From assembly GCA_037783545.1 (NCBI GenBank), contig JBBELK010000109.1, positions 372,001-436,000 of the forward strand: a stretch of DNA of 64,000 nucleotides. Direction: 5' to 3'. The DNA is from Henricia sp. BOLD:AAB3569. Taxonomy: Eukaryota; Echinodermata; Asteroidea; Spinulosida; Echinasteridae. The notes below the pieces were generated by a model that saw only the letters and a program-made list of their open reading frames with translations, was not told the origin of the DNA and made no database searches. The position numbers and the translations under genes are program-made. Position 1 is the first letter of the stretch. Every line of letters begins with the position of its first letter. Shown piece by piece: positions 10,754 to 20,938 of this stretch.

Positions 10754-10850
10754 AATCCATCTAACCCATATCTAAACCCTATTTGCACAACCGCCTTTGT
10801 TTCCGTCCGACTCCGGTATCTATAGGGTTTAGATATGGGTTAGATGGATT
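10754..10850. repeat. Hairpin with shared core, copy 2
   Basis: The same core as copy 1 (49 identical bases at 10778-10826 against 10437-10485) lies between a perfect 29-bp inverted repeat, 10754-10782 and 10822-10850. The arm sequence, containing CCATCTAACCCATATC, is unrelated to the copy-1 arms apart from the innermost bases. A fixed loop with locus-specific perfect stems is not how ordinary miniature transposons look. Confidence 0.85.
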
Positions 10851-10989
10851 TCGCCAAAACCTGCCCCCTTAGGCCGCCGAGAACCCCAAACCTGCCCAAA
10901 AACACCCCAATCCTTACCCAAACCTCAAACGAAAGCGGGAGACTGCCATGAGCATCTTTTTTGATGGATACCGGCGCATTATAAATTTT

Positions 10990-11013
10990 CATTATTATTA
11001 TTATTATTATTTA
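10990..11013 (+). repeat. (ATT)n microsatellite
   Basis: A short run of ATT units just downstream, in element orientation, of the decayed recombinase retroelement. It may mark its 3' end or be an independent microsatellite. Confidence 0.7.
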
Positions 11014-11299
11014 TAGAAAGGAAAGAAAAACTGGACTAGCTGTCTTGCTGCCTTTCTTTCATTCTATTTTCTTCTATTTTCTTTTTTCAAGCTGTCGCTG
11101 CCTATAAAATTGATTAAAAAACAAAATGGGTAGTTTTGTTAGTAGGTGATGGCATTTATAGACATCAGATGCATGTAGATGGCAGGAAAGCCACGCGGGC
11201 CCCGCGGCCCGAGTTCAGACGCCTATAGAATTGTCCGACGATATCTGCCATTGGACTTTGTTCAGCTGTGGAGACGGCGTCGCGTAATACCTGGACCGT

Positions 11300-12010
11300 G
11301 CTCTGACGCCTCATAACTCTCTCAACCTGGGTATATAGTGCTTGTACGTTTTCCGCGACGCCCATTGGCAGTGGTCCATCACCTGCTCCTCCGATGCATC
11401 CAGGAGCCGCAGTGTGGTTGCTACCCAGGCACGGCTGCTGTGCGCTCTCAAAAGCTGGTTTTCAGGATCGTCTGTTGGGGCAAAATAAATCTTCAGCCGT
11501 GAATTCGGTCCGTTAACAGGCGAAGGGTTTGTTTACGAGGACTTTGTGATTGGCCGCCAAGGGGCAACAGATCAACCAGACTTTGAACTGCGCCGACTGG
11601 ATCCATCTTTCCTTGGTCCTGCAACTTTGGAATCATTATCAATGATGAGTCACCCTCACTTACTGTCTTGCCAATAGTGTGGCTGAATAAAAAATCGTCT
11701 CCTTCGATCCTTGTTAGTTTTCAGGTTATGATTCTTCCTAGGTCACCAGCTCTGTCCCCGGCCCACCATAGGCAGAGGAAAAGGGGCCAAGTCTCGTTGT
11801 ACCACGTAGCGCTAGGGGAAAAGACCTTCGCCAAGTCTCCTGGATCGGTCAGTGATCTCTTTCCATCGACCATCGTAACTTATCAGAAAACATGGAATTG
11901 CCTGCTTTGGAGTAATGTGAGCCTGCTCCAGCTGCATTGCATTCATGTATCTACGAACTTGGTGAGAGATGCAAGGGTTTGCGAACTTTTATCCCACTCG
12001 CCAGACTTCG
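11300..12010 (-). pseudogene. Tyrosine recombinase remnant
   Basis: This would have been the integrase of the element, a DNA strand-transfer enzyme that works through a tyrosine nucleophile. Minus-strand translations in shifting frames give WWAGDRAGDLGR near 11731-11763 (first catalytic arginine box), then AHSSRAWVATTL near 11440 (H-x-x-R box), then HCQWASRKTYKHY near 11330-11380, which supplies the conserved His/Trp position and the tyrosine. The spacing of boxes fits a YR catalytic domain. At least two frame changes separate the boxes, so it is inactive. Identification rests on motif order only. Confidence 0.65.
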
Positions 12011-12379
12011 GTCCTACCGAATGAGTTAAAGTATGCCCTTATCTGCCCAACATAAGAGTCCACGGTGCATGCCGCTAATCTAAGCGGGCACCCACAAGAG
12101 CAGATCCCGTGCTTACCCAAATTTGTACACCCTAAGCCGTGAATCTGCGTGCGACCTTCCGAGTCACGATCGATCGAAAAGCATAGGATGTCAAGTGGTG
12201 TCGCTGACTCCAGATCCTCCCATTCAGTACAGCATCATTTGCTTTGATGCTTCCGCAGAAATCGGTCCAATGCTGCAAATGAGTCCGCTCTTTTGCACTT
12301 AAGAACTTAAATATCCTTGCGTATCCAACTTGTTTCCTAGTTTTGTCAGCCTGGTTGCCACACTGACCATCTTCAAAAA

Positions 12380-12400
12380 GGGGGGGGGGGGGGGGGGGGG
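12380..12400 (+). repeat. (G)21 homopolymer
   Basis: An uninterrupted run of 21 G, lying between the hydrolase and recombinase remnants. It could form a quadruplex or reflect a sequencing-length uncertainty. Confidence 0.9.
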
Positions 12401-12575
12401 TTGGGATAATTGAAGAAGAAATTTAGCATTGTATTGTAATTCCCGAGGGCAAGCCCGAAACGGATCTTAAAAACAGCCGCAGCCTGCGCTGAAGCTTAGA
12501 TATCCCATCATCGATAGGTGCACAATGTCCGCAAGATCCTGCTCCACGATGTAATCGTTCGAGAAAAACTCCCAG

Positions 12576-13049
12576 CTAGCATTCATGACAGACATCTTTC
12601 AATAATGAGTTGACTACGGCGAATGAGCGATTGATGCCCACCATCTTGGTTTGGCACACTGAGGAAAGAACAAATATGCATCTTGGGAATTTTTCCCTGA
12701 TCAGTTGGGCAACAGCGCGAAAAACCCCTACCACTTCAAGTACACCCTGCGAAGGGTCGGTCAATCGGCTGAAATCATTTATGCCTCCGCGCAGAACTGC
12801 CACCTCCGGCTGAAAAGAAGATACCACCAGATGTCTACATAACGGGGCCATTTGTGTGCCTCCGTTGGCTGACATTTGCACGCTCAATGCCCTGGGCCAG
12901 CCGAATCCTTTGAAACCTCTTGAGTCGGACACAAGGAGAACATGGTGACGCTTAGCGTAAGCGATATCCATTCGGGGGGTGACAATACCTAGGAAGTAGC
13001 ACTGGAAGGCCCAGAGCTCAAACCCCAGCTCTTCAAAAATTCGTGACAT
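12576..13049 (-). pseudogene. SGNH/GDSL-type hydrolase domain of the retroelement
   Basis: A 157-residue open frame. It shows LLVSDSRG near residue 39 (block I, the Ser of GDS-type enzymes, here DSR), then VLRGGINDF near residue 85 (block III, G-x-N-D), followed by a hydrophobic strand with FVLSSVC. A C-terminal Asp/His block is not evident before the stop, so the domain may be truncated or broken. Related hydrolases occur as accessory ORFs in Ngaro and CR1 retroelements; their role, probably lipid or ester hydrolysis, is unknown. The position between RNase H and recombinase supports its being part of the relic and not a host gene. Confidence 0.6.
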
Positions 13050-13216
13050 ATCCCGTAGAAGACGGGTATTCTAAAAAAAACCTGCTTGACCTGCCTCTGA
13101 CAGGCGAAAGGAAGAACTTGAGTGGAAACCCGTTCCTGCGCGCCGGGACATTTGACGAAAGTGCCATCAAGTCAAAGGTAAAACCTGTGGGACTACCAGA
13201 TGGGACCTAGGTCAAC

Positions 13217-14200
13217 TTGAGCGAAAAACCAAGGAGAGGGCAAAACAAAAAATTAAACTTCAACATCTTTGAAAGCGGTTTAGACCTAGCTCAGAGGCCA
13301 GTCCAAGCATCCACTACATTTCTGGAATCTCCAACCACATCCACCATCAAATTCCATAGCGAATCAAAGACTGAGAGCCACACACAATATAGGGCAAGGG
13401 CCTCCTTGCGACATATACCCGTGTGTGCCAAAATGTCTGCAGACCAGTAATCTCAGAAACTTACACTACCGTCTGGTAAGACTAGGGTACCGCCCTATTT
13501 ATAGCCAGATGCGTCTGCCGACAGTGCGATGCGACAGCAAGGTGGCGGCCTTGTCTCCAAGGGATCAGCTGCGAGAAGCTATCGACAAACCTCCAAAATA
13601 GAATCTCCTCCCGCACTTGTGGTGACAGAGGCGTAGGCAAGAGATCATCAAGTGTAGATATGAAGGAGGAGAATTCCCTCAGAAACAATGATGCAGCCGG
13701 AAACACCAGAGCAAAACTTTGGCCTTTGCCCACCAAACGTTGCATCTGCTTTTAGAGCATTTTATCCTCCCGCAAAATTGTCTCTCGTACCTCAGTGAAT
13801 GATACCATTTTATGCTCAGGAATCGAAAATTATAGGGTTTGGAGCAGATGCCGAACCCGAGATGCACCATGCTGTTCGATGGCTGCCGATGACTTTTCTT
13901 TAAGTTGCTGAACAAGCCGAGCTGTAACTGTATATGTAGCATACGACGTAAACGGCCCTTAGAGCTCTGATGTAGAAACCGTCCCCATGCATGTCCTGTC
14001 CACACCGCAATAAAACAAACACGACTGAAGTGTTTTAAACCTTCGTATACTTTGCCCTCCATCGCTGGGATGGCAATCACCAATGAAACGGTCGTCTATA
14101 TCCAGATTTCTGTATGTATACCTCTGTTCTTAAGCCATGCAGGAAGACAAATGTCAATTGATGAGTAAACCTATGCACTGTTTGTTTAAACCAAAGGAAA
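13217..14200 (-). pseudogene. Reverse transcriptase / RNase H remnant
   Basis: In shifting minus-strand frames I read an FGLN motif (about 14190), a GIHTEIWIDDR-like catalytic motif spanning two frames around 14091-14130, a thumb-like segment with HLGF (about 13860), a connector (13745-13482, VFPAASLFLREF and QLIPWRQGRH), and an RNase H stretch with KEALALY and VVVDSRNVVDAW near 13280-13400. This order fits YR-retroelement RT-RH. At least four frame changes make it non-functional. Confidence 0.65.
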
Positions 14201-14208
14201 GAGTGGTG

Positions 14209-14672
14209 TCAGTGAAGTAAATCTACCTGTAGTCTACCAGAGAGAACTTCAGGCGGGTTGGGTGTAAAAGGGACTGGCAAGCCACTTGGTTTGCCATTGA
14301 AAACTACCCACTGGTAGGTGCCTCGTTTCCGCTTCGCTGCGTGCGTAGCGATGGGATAACAAGATTGATCAAAATCTCTCTCACACAGATGACTCTCTAG
14401 CATTTTCAAATACCACTGGTGCTCAAATGTTTTTCCTTTACATCTTCGGCAAACAAAGGCTCGAACTCGTCCACGTATTCTCTAAACACAGACATCACGT
14501 AGACAACATTGCGATTATAGCTCGTCTTCATGCACGCTTGAGCAGCTGCAGGCGTCTTGGCTTGTGGACATCCATAGCCGACTTGGGCTGCATGTATGGA
14601 ACAAACCATCACATAATTCGTTGACGTGCTAACGGGGCCCGCCGTTCGACCTTTCATAAACGCACAAACCAC
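14209..14672 (-). other. Unassigned open frames upstream of the RT remnant
   Basis: Two overlapping minus-strand frames (14406-14672 and 14209-14409) read as one degraded coding stretch with several Cys and a THAAKRKRG patch. I do not recognise the family. It could be the 5' part of the Ngaro-like element or an unrelated fragment. AT-rich sequence (14678-14720) borders it. Confidence 0.3.
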
Positions 14673-14824
14673 AACACGTTTTATTTATTTATTTATTTTT
14701 TTAATTTTTAAATTATTTAAGGAAAACTTTGCGAACGGGGTACTTGAACCTTGGGATTCACAAAATGGCACAAGGAGGTGCCCCTGGACTACGTTAAAAT
14801 AAGCGTGCCAGCGAAGGCCCATCA

Positions 14825-15515
14825 ACATGGCATACAGAGGCCCGTCCTCTGCCAAGTACAGAGTACATATATGCGAAATAGAAGTACATTTGTACCATAA
14901 ACATGGCATCCAAGTACATTTGTACCATAAACATGGCATTCAGAGGCCCGTCCTCTGCCTAGCACAGAGTACATATCTGCGAAAAAGAAGTACATTGCAC
15001 CATAAACATAGCATTCAGAGGCCCGTCCTCTGCCAAGTACATTTGTACCATAAACATGGCATTCAGAGGCCCGTCCTCTGCCTAGCACATAGTATGATAT
15101 GCGAAATAGAAGTACATTGCACCATGAACATAGCATTCATCAGAGGCCCGTCCTCTGCCAAGTACATTTGTACCATAAACATAGCATTCAGAGGCCCGTC
15201 CTCTGCCAAGTACATTTGTACCATAAACATAGCATTCAGAGGACCGTCCTCTGCCGAGTACATTTTTACCATAAACATAGCATTCAGAGGCCCGTCCTCT
15301 GCCAAGTACATGTGTACCATAAACATAGCATTCAGAGGACCGTCCTCTGCCGAGTACATTTGTACCATAAACATAGCATTCAGAGGCCCGTCTTCTGCCA
15401 AGTACATTTGTACCATAAACATAGCATTCAGAGGCCCGTCCTCTGCCAAGTACATTGCACCATAAACATAGCATTCAGAGGCCCGTCCTCTGCCATGTAC
15501 ATTTGTAGCATAAAC
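14825..15515 (+). repeat. 48-bp minisatellite of paired small palindromes
   Basis: Twelve occurrences of a CAGAGG-CCCGT-CCTCTG palindrome (near 14835, 14941, 15016, 15064, 15141, 15189, 15237, 15285, 15333, 15381, 15429, 15476). From 15189 to 15429 the spacing is exactly 48 bp. Each full unit also holds GTACATTTGTAC, a second palindrome. The left part has longer units with an inserted ATATGCGAAATAGAAG-type segment. Because 48 is a multiple of 3, long open frames run through on both strands (16-residue repeats); I treat them as by-products, not proteins. Confidence 0.95.
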
Positions 15516-17174
15516 CCTATGAACAACTTGCGCGCATCTGCTCACTGAGCTCCGTGACCCTACGCTCAGCGCAGGAAAATGACACGGAAAACAGCCCCGC
15601 ACTGCGAACTTTTGTGAGTACATAAAAAGTACGTCTATGTTTCTCACCAACTCGCTACGCATTTCAAAGTACAGAGTATTACCTTTAGTTTGGTTATTTT
15701 AAAAAAAATATATGATGCACGGGGAAAAGGGGTTTTTTTTCACTCAAAGAACGGGTGTTAAACCTCAAAATCGGCAAAGTCAATGGAGGTCAACACGATT
15801 ACTTATCATTTTCCAGTGGGTTCTCTTTGTCCCACAGATTCAACTCGCACTTATGAATAAACTACATAACATTTCCGTCCCACTCATATAAGAATCATTT
15901 TGGGGAAAAGGGGAAAAATTGGCTTTTTTTGCTTCCAATCATAGAATGTCTCTCATCTAAGACCATGACCCGATTAAAATATGCACCGTGTTTCTATAGT
16001 CTGGCTTAACATATCCTCTTATAATCACGCGTATATTGGTAGGATGAACGGGGAACTAGATCAGGCCACGTATTCGTCTCGCCGAAACAGAAGCACGTTG
16101 GAAAGCTGTTCACTTTGTCCTCTTGATTGTTCGTTTTTCACCGATTCATCGCCTCAAAACTACATTTTTTTTAGTAAATGAATATGTCTTCTTACCATAC
16201 GTTTTCTGTTATTTTCGTAACATTCTCTGGATATCGGTAAAACGAGGCTTATAATTAGGCGCTTGCTGAGTTGTCTATGGCCTGGTAGGCATCCGCCTTT
16301 TCCTATAGGGAGCACAAAAAAGCAACAAAGGAAATTAAAATTTCGGAAACTGTTTGTGTAAACGCCTATTATCTAAAACATTTTCACCTGCCTATGCCTT
16401 CTCCGACCCACGCTGTACCTTGGCCGCCTAGCTCCATGAAAAGGCGGAGAAAAGCACTGTTTCGAAGACGCGTGTGTCAAACTGCCCTTAGCTTTTTTTT
16501 TTTGTTTTTTGTTTTTTAAATTGTTATAATGCGTACTTGTGCATGGTGGGCTTAGTAGCCCAAACTGAATTAAAGGGGTACAAAATATTTGGCTGTATAC
16601 CTTGTATACCTGTCGAATGGCTGGGCCCCCGTCGCCACACGGGTGATACCTACAAAATACGAGCCTGAGGCTACTAGGCCTAATTCGCCATATTTATGGG
16701 CCTGACAGATGTTTTACCAAAACTGAATAATATCTTATGACATATAAAGCATTCAAGCAATTCGTACCTCAACTAAGGCGTAAATCATGTCCATCTTCAG
16801 CACATTCAGCAAACGAGTACATGTAGTTGGAAGCTTGTCCGGTACATAAAACACGACGAGGCAGCATAACCCGCACACAGCATTGGCACTATAGCCTATA
16901 ATACACACGCAAGCCCAATGAGAGGTACATTGCTTAAGGCGCGCGAAAATTCAAAAGGAATTACTGGAGCGCGCTCTACCATTGTTGAGGAGCCAATTTG
17001 ACTATGTGCACAACGTATAGGCTCTATCCCAACGTAGTGCCAACCATGCGTGCGGTAAGTGTTTAAATGCCTCTAAATTACTCTGGTTACCTGATTTCGC
17101 CTTACAGAACATCCCAAACTCGACGCTAGGTAACACACCGCTGCACTTTCATTTTCCTCGAAATATATCAGCTA
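15516..17174. other. No recognisable gene
   Basis: Contains T-rich runs (about 15733 and 16493-16518) and scattered short open frames without domain patterns. I see no element boundaries or RNA gene in it. Confidence 0.5.
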
Positions 17175-17236
17175 ATGGATGATTATTTAAAACCATTAAT
17201 TATCCCGAGCGATCACACACACGTCCACCCGACGGG

Positions 17237-17301
17237 TTGGTATACTCGAGACTGCGTAGATTCCTACGCTGCCCTCAACGTCGACGAATGTGCCAATAGT
17301 A
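17237..17301 (-). repeat. 65-bp inverted-repeat partner, right copy
   Basis: Perfect reverse complement of 10487-10551. It lies inside overlapping open frames on both strands (17175-17600 plus, 17196-17444 minus), neither of which I recognise. The match stops sharply at both ends, so it is a copied segment and not a gradually diverged repeat. Confidence 0.85.
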
Positions 17302-17893
17302 GGTTTATCGTCGGCACAGACTTTCAGCAAAATCTGCAAGAAAGGAATTGCTTCCCAACAGTTTGGAAGTGCAGTCCTGGTTTCGGCAAAGCTTTGAACT
17401 ATACAATGCGAGTCTTGACGACGAGGACGAAATATAATTTCCAATTATGTAAAGGACTTACAGTATGGGGTACTTGCATGTACAAATCAATGTCAAAACA
17501 GAGGTGTGAATTAACACACCATCCACACCAGAACACAGTGCTAAACAATAAACATTGGTCATCATGGCAATTTGAAAATAAAAATTTGAGTGGTTTTTAA
17601 CAAGGTATTGTTGGTAAAAAATACATGACTTGCAAGCCACAAGTGTCAAGTCTGAGTGACCAAAATTATGACTAAAGACTCACTCGAATCAGCTTTGTAT
17701 TTCCTCCTAATTTTAATTAAGTACTGAAGAGAATACCAGTATCTTGTGCTACGGATCCATGCTTCTGAGAATATGTTTTGTGTTGAACCTACTTGTCACA
17801 AAATTGAACAACCAAATGTAGTATGAGAGAATATGGTCCTCATCAGAATTTAAAACAGATGTACATTCCTTTCGCAATGGTTTTCTCGCCCCT

Positions 17894-18079
17894 ACTAGTT
17901 CGTCCGCTTAACCACTGCTGAACCTAGCAAAACGTGAAGCGCGTGCGTGACGTCACCCAAGACTAAGGCTAAATAACACTTGCCATGATTGGCCAGATGA
18001 CATGTTTACTGTGTCAAGTGATAGAATCTGGTCAATCATGGCAAGTGTTATTCAGCCTTGGTCTTAGTGACGAACTAGT
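17894..18079. mobile_element. Hairpin miniature element
   Basis: Imperfect 40-bp arms at 17959-17998 and 18026-18065 (about two mismatches) plus outer matching ends ACTAGTTCGTC at 17894 and its complement at 18069-18079, with extra sequence in the left arm. It looks like a fold-back MITE. It sits just 3' of the ZC3HAV1/PARP12-like exon, probably in an intron. Confidence 0.7.
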
Positions 18080-18198
18080 GGTGCACAAAAACCACTGCGA
18101 AAGGAGTGTACAAAATATGAGGACTAAACAAGATAAAACTATGCAAGTGGGAAAAGTAGCAAACACTTTCATCGTAAAAATTAAACATTTCTTATCAC

Positions 18199-18391
18199 CT
18201 GCTCTGAGTACATGTACATTATCCATTTGTCCCTTTCATCTTGCCAGTACCAAATCCATTCCATGCTGAATGCCTTCTCCCAGTTGCTCTTTAAGATGCT
18301 TGAAGACGTTGTTAGACGACGGATGTGAATTTCTGAAGATGCCCGATGCATAGGAGTTTGATCAAAATACACATCCACTGATTCACACATA
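18199..18391 (-). CDS. ZC3HAV1/PARP12-like exon: pre-WWE segment and WWE start
   Basis: A 193-nt candidate exon. The acceptor is a T-rich tract ending TTTAG just before 18391, and the donor is CAG|GTGATAAG after 18199. The translation has IRRLTTSSS followed about 20 residues later by WIWYWQDERDKW, the first half of a WWE domain. WWE domains bind poly- or iso-ADP-ribose. The RRLST-like motif before W-x-WYW is typical of the ZC3HAV1/PARP12 group, to which antiviral RNA-binding proteins belong. The exon begins in phase 2 and ends in phase 0, and its start phase fits the donor of the exon at 18767-19021. Its paralogue at 37312-37531 has identical phases. No catalytic PARP exon was found. Confidence 0.6.
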
Positions 18392-18766
18392 CTAAATGCA
18401 AATAGATTACAAAAATCACAACAATTAATCAAGTCTGTTGTAAAATAAATGAAAAACAAAACAAAACAATACAAAAAAAATGCAAAAAAAACTCGGTGCC
18501 ATTCTGTTTTTATTTAAGGCAGAGGAAAAAGATGAACTTTTTTGTCCTTCTAATTTTTGACAATCACTACAAAGGAAAACAAATTATCATATACAATGTA
18601 ATCCAGGATTGTGACTTCATTTGCACAGTATCTTTGAGCACTTCTTAACTGAAATTTTAAAAAAAATTTGGCTGGTCCAGGAAAATGATTTCATGTACTG
18701 CATTCCACATCTACTTTTTTTTTGTATTTAACTTTTCAACAAATGTTTCACTATTAAAGTTCTTAC

Positions 18767-19021
18767 ATTGTTGGGCGAACGTGTACAACCTCAGTCTCAG
18801 GATCACAGAATGCTGTCTCCACAGCATCATTGCATGGTTTAGGAATGTTTTGCCACTCGTAGTCTGGAAACCTTGTGTCCAAGAACTGCCACTGATAAGG
18901 ACCCTTGAAGTGCCTCTTGTGGTTGTATTTATTGTCGTCATACTTGCAGATGCCTCTCAGAAAATACGGGCAAATGTAGATAATTTCCCTCTGGTTGTGA
19001 GGAGTGCGTGTTGACGGACTT
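18767..19021 (-). CDS. ZC3HAV1/PARP12-like exon: CCCH-type finger and WWE domain
   Basis: The minus strand encodes CPYFLRGICKY followed by an HKRHF end, a CCCH-like finger whose third Cys position reads as another residue. GPYQWQFL, EWQNIP and AFCDPETEV follow, which match the pattern of a WWE domain (Y-x-WQ … W-x-x-x … CDP) directly after a finger, as in ZC3HAV1/PARP12 proteins. The donor is GTAAGA immediately after 18767 (phase 2). The acceptor is one of several CAG triplets near 19021-19027, all giving the same phase. Joined to the exon at 18199-18391 the frame stays open. Frame and phases suggest a real host gene rather than a pseudogene, but upstream exons may have been displaced by Gypsy-2. 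Confidence 0.6.
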
Positions 19022-20150
19022 CTGCTGCTTGTGGAATGGGATGAGAGAAATATTGTATAGTTTTGGCAGTGAAAAACAGACTTGTTGGTGAAACATGTAG
19101 TTTAGTTCAACTGTGCATGCATTACACACTGGGGCCTCACTGCTCACAGGAATTTGTGGGTAACAATGGCTTTTTGTCACGGATGTCCTTGTGAATTTTC
19201 TGCCCTGAAAATTATCTGTACATTCTAATGCAGTTCTACAACAAACTCTATTCAACTTAACTAAACAAAGAATGAAAATTTTGCCAGATCAGGAGATGGA
19301 ACAACTGGACGTACAACTCTTAAGCTGAGCTGGGTTACGTGATTTGGGTTTCTGCGCCTACGTCATTGACCAGGCACCCAATATTTATCAATTTCAATCT
19401 GATATGAACGGCGGGCTTTGGAGAGTCCAACCACACAATAGTTTTTCATCTTCATACCGTTTTAAACAGCTAGAATCCCCCCGTCCACATTTTTAAAGTT
19501 TTTCTGTTTATCATGGAGGTGTATGTGTCTACAACACCATCACAACTTGTTTTTCACAAAAAATCGACAGGCTTTTGCTTAAAACGTAAAGCAGTTCCGA
19601 CCCTCTTCACCCGAAATTCTGAAACGCTCGAGGTCACTTGGTTTGTTTATCAACAGAGTTTTGACGTCATCCTGAGAAACATACAGAAGCAAAATGTTTA
19701 TCATGCCTGTTTTGTCCTTGTAATTCAAAATACAAACGTGAAAAACACTTCATGTAATATAACAACAATCTACTATTACCCGTTTTGTGAAAAAACGGTG
19801 AAATTGTGGCTCACAATGAAGCTCTTTTAAAGTAAATACTGGTGCATTGTGACGGGTGGTTTTGTCACGGAACGAACGGCATTCACAGCGGTCTGTGTAC
19901 AGCATGGAACGGTTCCCTGCGGGCCGTAGCCCCACATCGGCCGGTACAAGTTAGAATGAGCGACTCATTTTTCTCTCTTTTGGTAATATAGAAAAGAACA
20001 TTTTTCTGCTCTTTTTTTTCATAGTGTCTGGTAAAACATACAACCATGCAGCTACTGGGCATATCTCTGGTTTTTTGGACCAACAAAATTCTTCAAAAAA
20101 CACCATCTAACCATGGAGCTATAAAAGGAGACGGTTTTCCAAGTGCCAGA
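19022..20150. other. No recognisable gene
   Basis: Probably an intron or upstream flank of the minus-strand ZC3HAV1/PARP12-like gene. Short open frames here have no domain pattern. Confidence 0.4.
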
Positions 20151-20503
20151 TCTGGGGCATGGTAGCCAGAATAAGTCTGACCAAGGTCCTTGTGGTTTGG
20201 CTCTGCCAAGAAAGCTGGAGCCGAACCTGTCAGCGGCTCATAAAAGTTAGCCAGCTACCGGTGTGGCCCTTTTTAAGACAGCTCAAGTTTCCACCCCTTT
20301 CTTGCCCCCTGATTGGCTTATTTCCCCATAGATACAAGTTCTGCCAATCAGGTAGTTGAAAAAAGTAATTGCACTAGGATAGGCATTTTGGTCAGGTCAC
20401 TAACCTCGCCATGAAACGATTTTGCCTTTGGTGAGAAGACATGTCTTGGAGTTTCCGTTGTCCCCTAAGACAAGTTTTTGTGCAAGTTTGATCTTCAATT
20501 TAA
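20151..20503 (+). repeat. Gypsy-2 5' LTR, left part
   Basis: Homologous to 32831 onward in the 3' LTR, beginning TCTGGGGCATGG. It stops at TTAA (20500-20503), where the nested transposon enters, and resumes at 24919. The outermost 18 bp of the LTR are absent. Confidence 0.9.
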
Positions 20504-20938
20504 AGGGCCCCTGAAATGCTCGACCATCGGTTGTCTACTTTATTGTTAAATATTATCTATTTATAATATAAAACATGTTCCTTTGTGGAAAATGGTGCCC
20601 CAGTCCTAAAAAGTGTCTAATCTCAGATTTTAAGAAAACGCACCCCTGCGCTCGTTTCGTTGCTATGGCTTCAGCGGCCAAACAAGTGACGTACGTTTAG
20701 GAAAACAAAGCACAGTCGAGTTTAGTCTGGTTTCGGATACGTCGCGCCGCGGCCTCACTGACCGGGGCTGACTGGCTAATCCCCCATGCCACGCTAGCAA
20801 GCTTCGCGGTCTCGTCGCTGCCACACACGGCATGCACATCGCGTGGATTCTACTAGCCGTGTGTGCACAACGAGTCTGTGAGCGCGAGCGAGTGGCTGAA
20901 AAGCACCGAAATAAACGTCGCTCACGTCCGTGGAAATC

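Larger units (their letters stand above)
11260..14400 (-). mobile_element. Decayed Ngaro-like tyrosine-recombinase retrotransposon
   Basis: Reading the minus strand from 14.4 kb down gives, in order: reverse-transcriptase pieces (FGLN motif near 14190, IDDR catalytic motif at 14091-14096), an RT-RNase H connector and RNase H pieces (13745-13217), an SGNH hydrolase ORF (13049-12576), and tyrosine-recombinase pieces (12010-11300). Frames change many times, so it is a dead copy. Ngaro-type elements are known to carry SGNH-like hydrolase ORFs, which favours that class over DIRS. Ends are not defined; the 65-bp inverted pair at 10487 and 17237 is a possible boundary. Confidence 0.7.

Noticed and set aside
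14827..15662. Long open frames on both strands with 16-residue repeats
   Set aside because: They follow from the 48-bp minisatellite period and have no non-repeat coding sequence.
17175..17600. Cys-containing ORF resembling an EGF-like segment (NVDECAN)
   Set aside because: Cys spacing does not fit an EGF domain, and the key part is the 65-bp copied segment, which is equally open on the other strand.
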